Source: Catenaria anguillulae PL171
Taxonomy: Eukaryota > Blastocladiomycota > Blastocladiomycetes > Blastocladiales > Catenariaceae
Reading direction: 5' to 3'
Assembly (NCBI GenBank): GCA_002102555.1
Contig: MCFL01000006.1
Coordinates: 496,001-560,000, forward strand
Length of the DNA: 64,000 nt
Every line of letters starts with the position of its first letter. The first letter of the stretch is position 1. The position numbers and the translations under genes were made by a program. The notes beneath the pieces are model-generated. The model was not told the DNA's origin and did no database searches. It saw nothing but the letters and a program-made list of their open reading frames with translations. Below are positions 54,967 to 64,000 of this stretch, one piece after another.

Positions 54967-57928
54967 CTTTCCAGGGCGTCTAGCGCCCCGAGACCTCCTC
55001 GGGAGCTGCTGTATCCACACGAGTTTGGATTGCAAGATGGATCATCATCAACAACACGCAAACCACGGCCGCACAGTGCTTCAGTGCTGAAACGCCGGAC
55101 TTCCATGCAGCCACTGTACGAGGACGTGGATTCAATGGCTGCGTCGGCTGCGCTGGATACGGGCACGTCGGAAATGGATTCTGCGATTCAATGTGCGTAT
55201 GCTCATTGTCCAAATGAAAAATAGGCAACTGGATTTGACATGGCAGCCCACCTCCATGGATGCCTAACTATCATAGCTGGCATTTTTTCGACAACCTTTC
55301 GCGCGAGTTCCGAGCCGGCGCTACTGGTTGAGCTGGAGAGGTTCATTCGGCGCGAGCTGCAGGAGCTCGGTGGTGAGCAGTATGGGCGTTTCGTGACTCT
55401 CATCCACTGTCGTTCCATCATGATACCTTACCAAATATCACAATTTCTCTAGTCTCCCACCAGGCGACCCAACTCGACTATCGGTCCACAAGACGGCCTT
55501 CCGTGCGTTCCACCATCAATGTACCACCTCTGCACCCCGTTCATTAGTGGGAATTCTGCTACTGCTTCATAGAGGCATTCATTCAAGACTTCAAGTCCTA
55601 CTCGCATGTGCTGAGTGCCATCAAACTCGAGTATGACCGATTCATTGAGCGTCTCGAGGCCAAAGTTCGTGTCATTCCGACCCTGGAATCACAGCTGGCG
55701 TTGCACAAGTATGAAGTAGCCGAGCAGCAAACGGCCATGGTGACGGATCTCGTGGCCAGGATTGATCAAGTCAAGTGCGTTTAGTCTATCCGTCTGTATA
55801 GGCTTGGTTTGTTATGGGGCTCACACCATGTTTGCACAACGGCCAGAATGGAAATGGCAAAGTGGCAACGCGAAGCGGAAGCTTCCCACACTCAGGTCAA
55901 TGCGCTCGAGTCCAAAATCAAGTCGTTCGAGTCTGAGTTGTTGGACAAGAACGAGCGCATCAAGGACCATGAGATGCAACTGTCGCTCGTGGCGGAAAAC
56001 GAGGCAAAGTTGACGTCAGCGCTCAAGGATGCCGAGCGAAAAGTGGCCGAGCAGGCCAGCGCCATGGAGCAGTTGATGCACGAAAAGGCATTGCGTACGC
56101 TACAATCGAATGCGAATTGCAATGCATCAAGCGTGGGAATATCCGTTTGATGGAGTACCATTGTGTAGTGGATGAGAGCTTCAAAGCCGCAAATACCAAG
56201 CTCGGTGACCTCAAGGAAGCCTACAAGGACACTGTACCGCGATTCGAGCACGAGCTGCTGCAAGCCGAGCACGACAGCTACAAGTCACGCTTTGAGCAGC
56301 AGCGCGACATGACCATGAAAATGGTAATGATGCTCATTTGTTTTCCTGGCTCAAAGCCAACGAAAACGAACGCTCACACTTTCCCACTACGATGACTGCT
56401 ATGTAGCACCAACAAATTCTCGACATTCAACAAAAGCACGAGCACTTTATCCGCGACCTTGAGAAACGCTTTGCCGAACGTCTCCGCCATGCAACGCCCG
56501 ACTGGGATTTTATCGCCAAGCGATGCACGGGCAACATTGAACCCTTTTGGACACCGTGCAGCGGCATGAACTGCAACGAAACCATTGTGACACTGATTCA
56601 ACTGCTCCTCAAGGGTGGTGGGGGCGTGAAATCCGCGGCGGCCAGTGACCAGCAGCAACAGCAAGATCGGGTTGCAGATACTGGCGGTGATCCAACGGGA
56701 GTTGGCATGTCGACACTTGCATTGGCCGGCAAGTCGGGTACTGTGGGTGCATTGGCAGCGGCAGGAAGGTCGGGAACAGTTGGTGGGCTGGCGAGCAGAG
56801 GAAACTTGGCTGGGGGTGGTGGCAAGGTGATGAAGAGCCAAATCGGGTTGGCGGGCATGGCGCCTGGAGGGTTTTCACTCAAGCAGCAGCGGCAGAATGA
56901 GGAGAAGCAAACATTCTTTGTTGGTCTTGGGTTTGCGTCTGGGATCCCACGGTATTTGCGGTACGTTCTACTCTGCGCTTTGGTTCGTCTGTCGGAGACA
57001 ACGAGCTCATGCCATTCACTTTTGCAGCTGGAAGGGACGTGTCAAGAATCGCAAACTTACGAGGAAGAACACTGTGCTCGTCATTCGCGATGTGTGGACA
57101 ACCAAGGTGGCGTTTGATGATGACCGGCGGTTGCAAGACCGTGGGCCATCAAGCTTACCCGACTACTTTTATCAGTACCTGAAGAAGCGATGGAGGTTTG
57201 TTTTTCTTCCCTGCATCGGCCTGACTGCGTCGTGAACCTTGTCTCATGAGCCTTCACTCTCCCAAAGCACCCAAGAAGCAATCGCAGAATGGGGCTACAA
57301 CATAGTGGAATCGTGTAAACAGTACAAGGAGCGCGACTGCGAATGCTGGCTCTTTCTCGACATTCTCGAGTCCCGCCTAGACGAATCGGTTTATCACCAC
57401 GTCCAATCGCTTGTTGAATCCATCCGCACTACCTTCACCCGCCTCGACGCCAACCTCAATGACGGAATCGCGTCGGGCATTGTTCCCAAGGCCATTGTTC
57501 TCTCGACCCTCTCTGAAATGTGGAAGCACAAAGTTCCCTCGCAAATCAAGGAACTCACGACTGCCCTCGAAGCCGACCAACCTGCGGGCGACCTCATCAC
57601 ATACAGTATGCTGTTCCAAGCTGCCAACCAGGGCGAGTCGGCCTTCATTGAAGCCATAAAGATGCAAGAAATGGAAGAGCGCGCGCAGTACATGAAGGAC
57701 CTGGAGCAGGCCGTGTTGCAGTATCATGGTGCAACAGTGACGGCTCTGACAGCGCTTGAGTACTCGCGTGTGTTAGGCAGATTTGATGTGGACAAGAGCA
57801 AGGCTGAGGTGGACGAGTATGTGGCACGCGGGTATGGGGTGGCCGTGGAGAAGCTCAAACCCAGGGATACGATGACGATCGGCAAGTTTTTGGCCAACTT
57901 GAGCAAGGGCGTATTGCGACGAGGATGA
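54967..57928 (+). CDS. TSNAXIP1: TSNAXIP1-like coiled-coil protein (flagella/sperm-associated family)
   Basis: Nine exons are supported: to 55192, then 55277-55372, 55464-55502, 55573-55774, 55847-56094, 56169-56323, 56407-56960, 57028-57195 and 57268-57928. The first in-frame ATG is unclear, so the 5' end is open from 54967. The TSNAXIP1 N-terminal domain is plain: LLVELERFIRRELQELG, RLSVHKTAFQAFIQDFKSYS and LSAIKLEYDRFIERLEAKV. Coiled coil follows (VNALESKIKSFESELLDKN), then a Gly-rich insert with a repeated (K/R)SGTVG(A/G)LA unit and a conserved C-terminal helical part (YQYLKKRWRSTQEAIAEWGY). In animals the family binds translin-associated factor X and is expressed with cilia and sperm. 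One exon is only 39 nt. Confidence 0.8.
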
Positions 57929-58011
57929 AATCATGACAGTGCAAACAAGAATCAGATCAATTATACAACACATATACACTGATGCATCATGTCCAAGTTG
58001 TATCATGAGGC

Positions 58012-59036
58012 CTACTTGCAGTACCGATCCGATTTTGTCTTGCTCCGTCGGTCCAACAGGGTTTCCGCCAACTTGCCCTCCTTTTTGGCCTTGAACAACT
58101 CCTTCTTCTCTGCATGCGACGGCAACAAGAGTTTGCCACCACCCCAGCTCTGAAACTTTTTCACCACCTCTGCCTCCTTGACTGCACCGGCATCCTCGTC
58201 CTCTCCATCTCCATCCTCATTAAGCCTCCGCTTCACGTTCTTTGCCATACGCTTGCGATACTCGTGCACGACCTCTGCCTGCACCTTTGCGCAAAACTGC
58301 TCGCAAAAGCCCACGTCTTGCTTGTCGCACCGGAGCACCCACGTAGCGCGTTTTTCAAGCGGATCCTTGACACTCAAGTACCCGCCCCACACCGACTGGA
58401 ACGCAACCAAGCCGCCCTCTTCCTCGGCGGAAAACACGGGCAGCCATTCTTCCTTTGGTCCAGCGGCCTCACTGCCACACGTGACGGCGCCCGATTTCTC
58501 GGCACTCAAGTATCGGCCCTCGGCGCTCTTGATGCTCCACCGGTCATCGCCAGAGCTGCTGCCGACAAGTTTGTGAATAACGAAGACCGAGTGTACATCG
58601 GTCGGTTCGTAAGCGGTTGCATCAAAGGCTAGATCCACATCTTGGGCCGGTGGTGCATGCAGATACTCGTCGAGTGGGCGCATGATGGCGTGCGGCGAGT
58701 CGGTTGGATTGTAAAGCGACGAGGGCACGGAGGAGCCAGGGAACAGGATCACGAGCGGGCCTTCGAGATGGTCAACGTGCGAAGCCCGTGCCCATCCTGT
58801 TTCGGGCAGCGTGTCACGAGACGTGGACGAGTCGGATTGCTCATGCTCCGAGTGGCTGCGCTTCTTTTTCTTTGACGATGATTTCCTGTAGTCATGACGA
58901 TATGATGGTCAGCCTTTGTGGTGAAATACACAGTAGGAAATGTTTCCGTTTCCTACGATTTGGAAGGTGTGGCAGCCGGATCGCCCTTGAATGTGAGCTT
59001 TTTGCCGAGGCGGCCGGATTTAGAAGACGATGACAT
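58012..59036 (-). CDS. FRG1: FRG1-like nuclear RNA/actin-associated protein
   Basis: Exons 59036-58957 and 58885-58012 (71 nt intron, phase 2) give 317 aa starting MSSSSKSGRLGKKLTFKGD, with a basic stretch after it (KSSSKKKKRSHSEHE). The fascin-like beta-trefoil core shows VFVIHKLVGSSSGDDRWSIK, GRYLSAEKSG, GPKEEWLPVF and GGYLSVKDPL. The last residues ETLLDRRSKTKSDRYCK are the strongly conserved FRG1 end. FRG1 is nuclear/nucleolar, linked to splicing and ribosome biogenesis. The start is set by the first exon's fit with the family N-terminus. Converges on the TSNAXIP1-like gene, with 83 bp between stops. Confidence 0.92.
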
Positions 59037-59363
59037 TGGGTAATGTGGGTGCGATAATCAATTGCCGAGAGTGTCGCCGTTTTCATACATATTTACATGG
59101 TCGAAACATCAATCTGTCGACGGTCGCGCTTTCGGACCGAGTTTTGTTGCTTGACAATTCGACGCTGCGGTCAATCGATCTCAACGGCCCTTCGATGCGT
59201 GTCCGCCCAACTAAGGCTAACGGACAAGAATGGGAATCTCTCCAACGTGAGAGTCCAGTTTGCCGCTCGTCGTTCGGACCGTTCTTTCTGTGCTTCAGCC
59301 CACTGTGCTTCAGCCCACCGTGAACAATCGACCGAGTTGAAATGCAACCTATATCGATTCAAT

Positions 59364-59713
59364 CTATCCCTGTTTCATCAAGCCGCGCAATTCACCAATG
59401 CCGTTTACCATGGGGTCAAACTCGACAACCATGTACCGCTATGTCGTTCCACGGCATACACAAAAGGTCCGTAAGCAGCGCATTGCCGAGATGGCCGTGA
59501 AGAAAGATGACGCACAATCAAGGCCGCACGGTCAACCTCCGATTGGTTTGCGATCCGATTAGCGACTCTATCAAGCATGGCGGCATACTTGGTCGGCGGC
59601 TCGGTGGAATTTTTGGCGGTCTGTGAAAGAGATCCAGTCAGCAGTTTGAAAACAAAGCCCTCGACCATAGGTTGACGAGGAGATTAGCCTGTCTGGTTCG
59701 ATGGAGACATACC
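59364..59713 (-). CDS. Small unknown three-exon gene, 5' end unresolved
   Basis: Three pieces splice cleanly: an exon ending at 59713 (SQSAVNAEIVR), 59620-59516 (35 codons, KYAAMLDRVANRIANQSEVD) and 59438-59364 (RYMVVEFDPMVNGIGELRG, then a stop). The introns are 92 and 77 nt with gtatgt/gtgcgt donors and cag/tag acceptors, typical for this genome, and all phases are 0. The product would be a short helical protein of some 80-100 residues. No family was recognised. The start codon lies further upstream and was not found. Located between FRG1 and Elongin A on the same strand. Confidence 0.45.
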
Positions 59714-59936
59714 CGAACAATTTCGGCGTTGACTGCCGACTGTGACTTTCTTGTGGCAACCCTTTCGTTTCATTTATGACAGCCCAGAGTAGAAGAGCAC
59801 TCCGGCCGGGTGTTTGTCTTTCCTTGACGGCCGCGGGACGCACGGGAAGAGCGAGGAAAGGGATCACGAGAATAGCGAACCAACATGAGGGCAAAGCGAG
59901 TCAATGGTGGAGCATGCATACATATGACAAGAGTCG

Positions 59937-60956
59937 TCAATCGATGCCCAGCATCTTTAACAACCCGCCGCCCTGCGCCACCTTGCTTGCAGCCCCCCTC
60001 CCCACATCCACTTGCCTCGCCTTGACCGGCTGTGTTCCCGCCACTGCGGCCCTACTCCCGCCCGCCTCCTTACCTTGCCTCCGCTCCTGCATTACTTTGC
60101 GCACATGCTCAGCCACCACCTCACTCGGATCCCTCAATTCCTTGACCACTCCAGCTCCACCGCTCCGCCGTATTGGCGAGGGTGGTCGCGGGCGAGGCTT
60201 GATGCGCACGGCCGGCACCTGACCCGCGGTTGCCAGCTTTTCCTCTTCCTTTTTACGCATCACTGCAACTGCGACGCGCTGTTGCTGGTGTACGGCGGTG
60301 GCCGTGCTTGTTTTGCGTACTTTGGACCGGACCTTGTCCATGATGGACGAGGGCGCAGACGGCGAGTTCCACGACCGCTTTTGCGTTTGCTGGCCTACTG
60401 CACGCGCAGAGACGAGTTTGACGCTGCCGATTTTGGGTGCTGACGCGCGCAAGGACGAAGGTGAGGACGAGGCGGCAGCCGCAGCGGCAGCTTCGCGCTT
60501 GGATTTGAGCGCCGATGCGAGGCGGGCTTTGCGGGATTCTTCAAAGGCGCGAAATTTCTGCATGAATCACATGTAAAGCAATCAGTGACTTGGATGGGAA
60601 ACGAATAAAAGGGCAAGGAAAGACGAACCAGATACAAGTCGCGATATGTCACCTCCACACCGGATTCAGCAACCTCGGTTTCGACTTGGCGGCAGATGAC
60701 CGACGACGATTGCGACGTGGATTGCCAAACCAGTTGCCAATAGTCGTAATTCAAGTCGACGAGTGACTGCGATTTGAACAACGGCGTGTCAGCGCTTCCG
60801 ACAAGAGCCCAGACCATCGTTTGTGGGGGCGAATCGCCATCATCTGCATACCCGATTGCATCGCTCAAGTGCAAGGACGAGTTGTGGCGGAAGCCCTGTC
60901 AGCGTGTTGTGTTCAGAGAGGACATGACACTGTCGATATCGGTCAAGTGCATGCAT
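59937..60956 (-). CDS. ELOA: Elongin A-like protein
   Basis: Exons 60956-60852 (35 codons), 60766-60629 (46 codons) and 60557-59937, all phase 0, give 287 aa. The first exon MHALDRYRQCHVLSEHN continues into LTGLPPQLVLALERCNR, the BC-box/F-box-like start of Elongin A; exon 2 has the LVDLNYDYWQLVW block and VTYRDLYLKFRAFEESRKAR runs across the junction. A basic, Ala-rich tail follows. Elongin A joins Elongin B/C to raise RNA polymerase II elongation and can serve in a cullin ligase for stalled polymerase. Short length is usual in fungi, which keep only this conserved part. The longer ORFs at the 5' end are intron read-through. Confidence 0.7.
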
Positions 60957-61641
60957 TCAAGTGAGGAATAGTCCAGGCAGCAGAAGAAAGAGAACACAGC
61001 GGACCTGGGCGGTGGATATTCTCTTGATGACGGCAAGTGGCATTCGGCCATCTACGGCAACATGGGTCGAGCACAGTGATGAGCAAACGTCATGGTGCGA
61101 CAGACACCAGGAACAATGCTGGCAAGGAGCACACCCATACATTGAAGAGCGCCACGAAGCGCTGTGGCACACATTTCTGTCAAGGGTGTCGGATTCCAAG
61201 TGGGTGGCTGCGGTTCCGGTGATGGGGATGGCGAATTGGACATTGGGCGGACATGGCTGTCAGTCTGAGCAGGCGGGGCCATGGAGGGGCTGGACATGAT
61301 GCTGGCGGCACTGTCGATGGCAGGGAAATTGCATGGGCCAATGTGGCAGATATTCATGGAAGGCTTACTGTGGAGTGAGATGAGACGTCGACATGAATGC
61401 CTGATGATTCTTATGAATTGGAATCGTGCAACACTTGCAAGTCGTGGCCGTCGATCCGCCCATACGTTTGCGTCGGTGCTCTTCACGTTAGGATTAAATA
61501 ATGTTTCGCACCGTACCGATGGAGGGTAAGGAACGTCCAACCGCACTTTCGGCTGCAGACGCTAATCAAATTCTGTCAAATGGGTGCACTCAACACATAA
61601 CACATTAGATTGTAGACCTGCTCCAGCTGGTTATAGTCTGA
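60957..61641. other. Region without a supported gene
   Basis: About 680 bp between Elongin A and the next plus-strand gene. It may hide 5' exons of that gene, but none could be placed. Confidence 0.4.
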
Positions 61642-62885
61642 TCATCGAGCCTTCAGCATTATCTCGGCGTCCTCCAAGCTTTCCCCAAGCCTGTTTGGGT
61701 CCTTCAATCACAACAAGAAGGATACCACTCGTCTCGCAAACTGGCTCAGCCTTTTATCCCCGACCCGTTTCGCGCGGCGTTTGAGACGCTCAAAACCGTG
61801 TCAAGCTGCAAGGATATTCCGCTCATGACCCTGTACCTCGTGAACATGCAACTCAGCATCATTGGCCAGCTCAACGGCCGCCTGGACGTTGACTACACCG
61901 CCCGCATCATCAACGGCTTTGATGCGGCCAACCGCTTCTATATGGCATCCCTCAACACCTTTTCCGACCAGCTGCCGCCCAGATCCAGTGCGCTGTGGAG
62001 TGCCGACCCGGCGCGCTACATTTCAAAGTCCCGCGCGATTACTTCTTCTGGATCACCGACGCGGAAGCTTTTACCAAGCCCGGCATGGACAATGCCCGCA
62101 CACTGATCCATACGGCGCTCGTCTACAATCCCATGGTTGCGGGTCTGGTCCTCATGCGCACACGCGTCAACATGCTCACATTTTCCGTGACTCGTGCTGA
62201 TATGTGGCTGTCGGTGCTGTATGGCGCGTATGTGCACGAGGCGCTGAAGCTCAAGGAGGCGGGCAGTGGGGAGGGACAAGTTGCTGATTCGTGGCCACTC
62301 ATGCGCCAATTTATCGACCTGCACAGCTCGGAATCCAACTTTTTCGGGCGTGAGCCCGACTCGTTGCGGTCGCAGTGGACGGGCATGAACTTGGCGTTTG
62401 GCACATTGTCGTTCAAGGACTTGCAGGTGTGGCAAGAATCATCCCGGTCTGGTACGCCCGTCCCACTTATGAAGTTCGAAGGCAAGCGCTCGCTGATTGC
62501 CCGCGACATGGTCCCCATCTTCAAGCATGAAGTGCTGCGGTTGCATGTGCAATCGGTCAAGGTGTTGCAAATGCTGCGAGAAGAGATTGCCGAAAAGGAG
62601 CGGTTGAGTGTATTGATTAGCAAGCATGGGAACTGTCGCCGGCGCGACGATTTCTTGCCCGTGACAGCGTGGAACTTGATTCGTGCGCTTGGAGCCGATG
62701 AGGGCCGGAACTATGACCAGGCAACCGATTGGTCCAGTTCAGTCAGCCAAGATAAACAAGGCGCGTATCACAAACATTTCCTTGCTTTACATTATGTATT
62801 GTCAGCATTTTACACATCATTCTATGTCCTCTATGCTGGTTCAAACAATTCCTGCCTGTGTCAGGACCCTTCTCACTGCTGGTGA
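61642..62885 (+). CDS. Unknown protein, 5' end missing, one apparent frameshift
   Basis: Coherent protein starts by 61650 (LQHYLGVLQAFPKPVWVLQS), runs through MTLYLVNMQLSIIGQLNGRL, and then changes frame near 61971-61977: SLNTFSDQL before, AAQIQCAVECRPGALHFKVP after, as if one base were missing. It continues DYFFWITDAEAFTKPGM, TRADMWLSVLYGAYVHEALK and MVPIFKHEVLRLHVQSVKVL. No start ATG with a good exon was found. No domain is recognised; the helical, Trp-containing sequence could be the regulatory half of a fungal transcription factor, but that is speculation. Its 3' end overlaps the next gene. Confidence 0.55.
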
Positions 62886-64000
62886 CTGCAACACCGCATG
62901 GGGCACAACGGCACCAAATGCGGACACATCACCTCTATGCAATACACCTTCCTTGCACACGCGCCGCAAATACCCAGCAAAAGCCTTGGGCGTCAAGTTC
63001 TGTTGAGTCAAAGTGCCTGGCATCACAAGCGCACGCTTCCACAGCCAATCCGGCGTGTACCTGTTCCACTTTGTCATTCCCAACGCAAGCTCAGCATCCA
63101 GCTCATCCACCAGACACCGGATCACCCATTCCACATTTTGCGTGTCGCACGGAAAGGCCCTCACGCGCGGATAGACCATATTGGAAGGCGCGTTGCGCCG
63201 CGGATGGCGGCCAAGGAACTGGTCGGGAATGTTGGTGCGAATAACGAGTCTGAACGCTTGAGGCAGGTGGGCACTGAACGAAGCATTCTGCTTGTCGAGT
63301 CTGCACGTCTGCTCGCGAAATGCCTTGATGAAGAGCGGGAGCAAATGGCGAGGGTCTTGGGGCAATGGCAGAATTGAAGGAATGTGCGAACGAAGGATGA
63401 CTAGGAGTTGGCACGCAATGATGATGGCAAGTTGGATCGAGCAGAAAGCAGATGGATCGAGTTGAAATGTGGAATCGTCCGATGATGCACCAACGACGTC
63501 GGCCGCGAGGCGCGCAACTAGGCGGTGCTTGCCAATGATATCGATTGGGTCAACGGATGGCTTGGTGAGCCATTCGAGCATTTGGTTGAGCAAGCTGACC
63601 CTGTCCACAGTGACAGGGAGATTCGGTGACATGAGGAATGGGGCAATATAGTAGACACTCCAAGTCTTGCTGTACTTGAACAAGAACGATGCGGGATCAA
63701 TGCCGATGGAAAGCATGAAGCTGACAAGTTGATCCGCAACATCCTGTGTAAGGTTTTGTGATGAACCGGCAAGCTTGGAAGCTTCACGAGTGACAGGGGA
63801 CATTCCAAGCGTGAGCGAGTAGGCTGCTGAAGTGTGGCGAATACGTTGAACATCGGCGTACATACCAACGACAAACGCAAAGTCGGGCTTCTCTAGCGCC
63901 ACGATCCCAGACTTGATGATCGGCACGTAATTGTCCAAATGAGGAAGACGACGGACCAAACCGAAAAGAAGCTTGCCGTAGTCGTAAACTCCCAGGACCC
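62841..64000 (-). CDS. Unknown large protein, C-terminal part, runs off right edge
   Basis: The frame is open from the window edge to a stop at 62841 (about 386 codons): VYDYGKLLFGLVRRLPHLDN, FAFVVGMYADVQRIRHTSAA, QLAIIIACQLLVILRSHIPS, and finally GDVSAFGAVVPHAVLQSPAV near the C-terminus. Mostly helical with a few hydrophobic stretches; no motif is recognised. The N-terminus lies outside the window. The stop lies 45 bp inside the end of the convergent gene before it. Confidence 0.6.
   Translation of the reverse strand, partial: VLGVYDYGKLLFGLVRRLPHLDNYVPIIKSGIVALEKPDFAFVVGMYADVQRIRHTSAAYSLTLGMSPVTREASKLAGSSQNLTQDVADQLVSFMLSIGIDPASFLFKYSKTWSVYYIAPFLMSPNLPVTVDRVSLLNQMLEWLTKPSVDPIDIIGKHRLVARLAADVVGASSDDSTFQLDPSAFCSIQLAIIIACQLLVILRSHIPSILPLPQDPRHLLPLFIKAFREQTCRLDKQNASFSAHLPQAFRLVIRTNIPDQFLGRHPRRNAPSNMVYPRVRAFPCDTQNVEWVIRCLVDELDAELALGMTKWNRYTPDWLWKRALVMPGTLTQQNLTPKAFAGYLRRVCKEGVLHRGDVSAFGAVVPHAVLQSPAVRRVLTQAGIV

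Noticed and set aside
1..64000. CRISPR arrays, insertion sequences, retroelements or viral insertions
   Set aside because: No regularly spaced repeats, terminal repeats, transposase, reverse transcriptase or capsid-like frames were seen.

Overview
This window looks like nuclear DNA from a GC-rich, compactly organised early-diverging zoosporic fungus, with Chytridiomycota or Blastocladiomycota as my best guess. Genes lie close together on both strands. Most carry GT-AG introns of about 55-110 nt. The set mixes fungal household genes with genes that budding yeast lacks: homologues of neurochondrin, LENG1, FRG1, COA8, Elongin A and the sperm/ciliary protein TSNAXIP1. The TSNAXIP1 homologue is the best hint of a flagellated life stage. 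The clade is inferred from gene content and gene structure only.

Layout. 0-10 kb: a broken partial ORF, a LENG1/CIR-N protein, the tRNA m5C methyltransferase NSUN2/TRM4 divergent from proteasome lid subunit RPN9/PSMD13, then a Gln/Pro-rich unknown gene with a drifting frame. 10-22 kb: an unknown three-exon gene, a neurochondrin-like gene, then a block of membrane-protein genes made of two tandem paralogue pairs (four 4-TM genes) followed by a type I membrane protein with a cytosolic SH3 domain. 24-32 kb: a LURP-one/tubby-C2-like protein with an N-myristoylation-like start, a HUL4/HECTD2-type HECT ubiquitin ligase and an SPT2 chromatin protein. 32-38 kb: a short unknown gene, a NodB-fold protein whose catalytic residues are degenerate, and a gamma-glutamylcyclotransferase-like protein. 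40-49 kb: a forkhead transcription factor, alpha-COP and a membrane-tethered thioredoxin. 49-64 kb: a RhoGEF, COA8, TSNAXIP1-like, FRG1, a small unknown gene, Elongin A, and two convergent unknown genes at the right edge.

Two things stand out. First, the 13.9-22.2 kb block puts two 4-TM genes with polyproline tails beside an SH3-tailed receptor-like gene. This suggests, but does not show, a linked membrane signalling module. Second, several genes, including the conserved alpha-COP and the RhoGEF DH domain, need one extra base at short runs to stay in frame. Because this hits genes unlikely to be pseudogenes, base drop-out in the sequence is the likeliest cause, and the forkhead and 7-9 kb genes should be read with that in mind.

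Intron positions were read by eye from GT/AG sites, frame and protein continuity. No search or alignment program was run.
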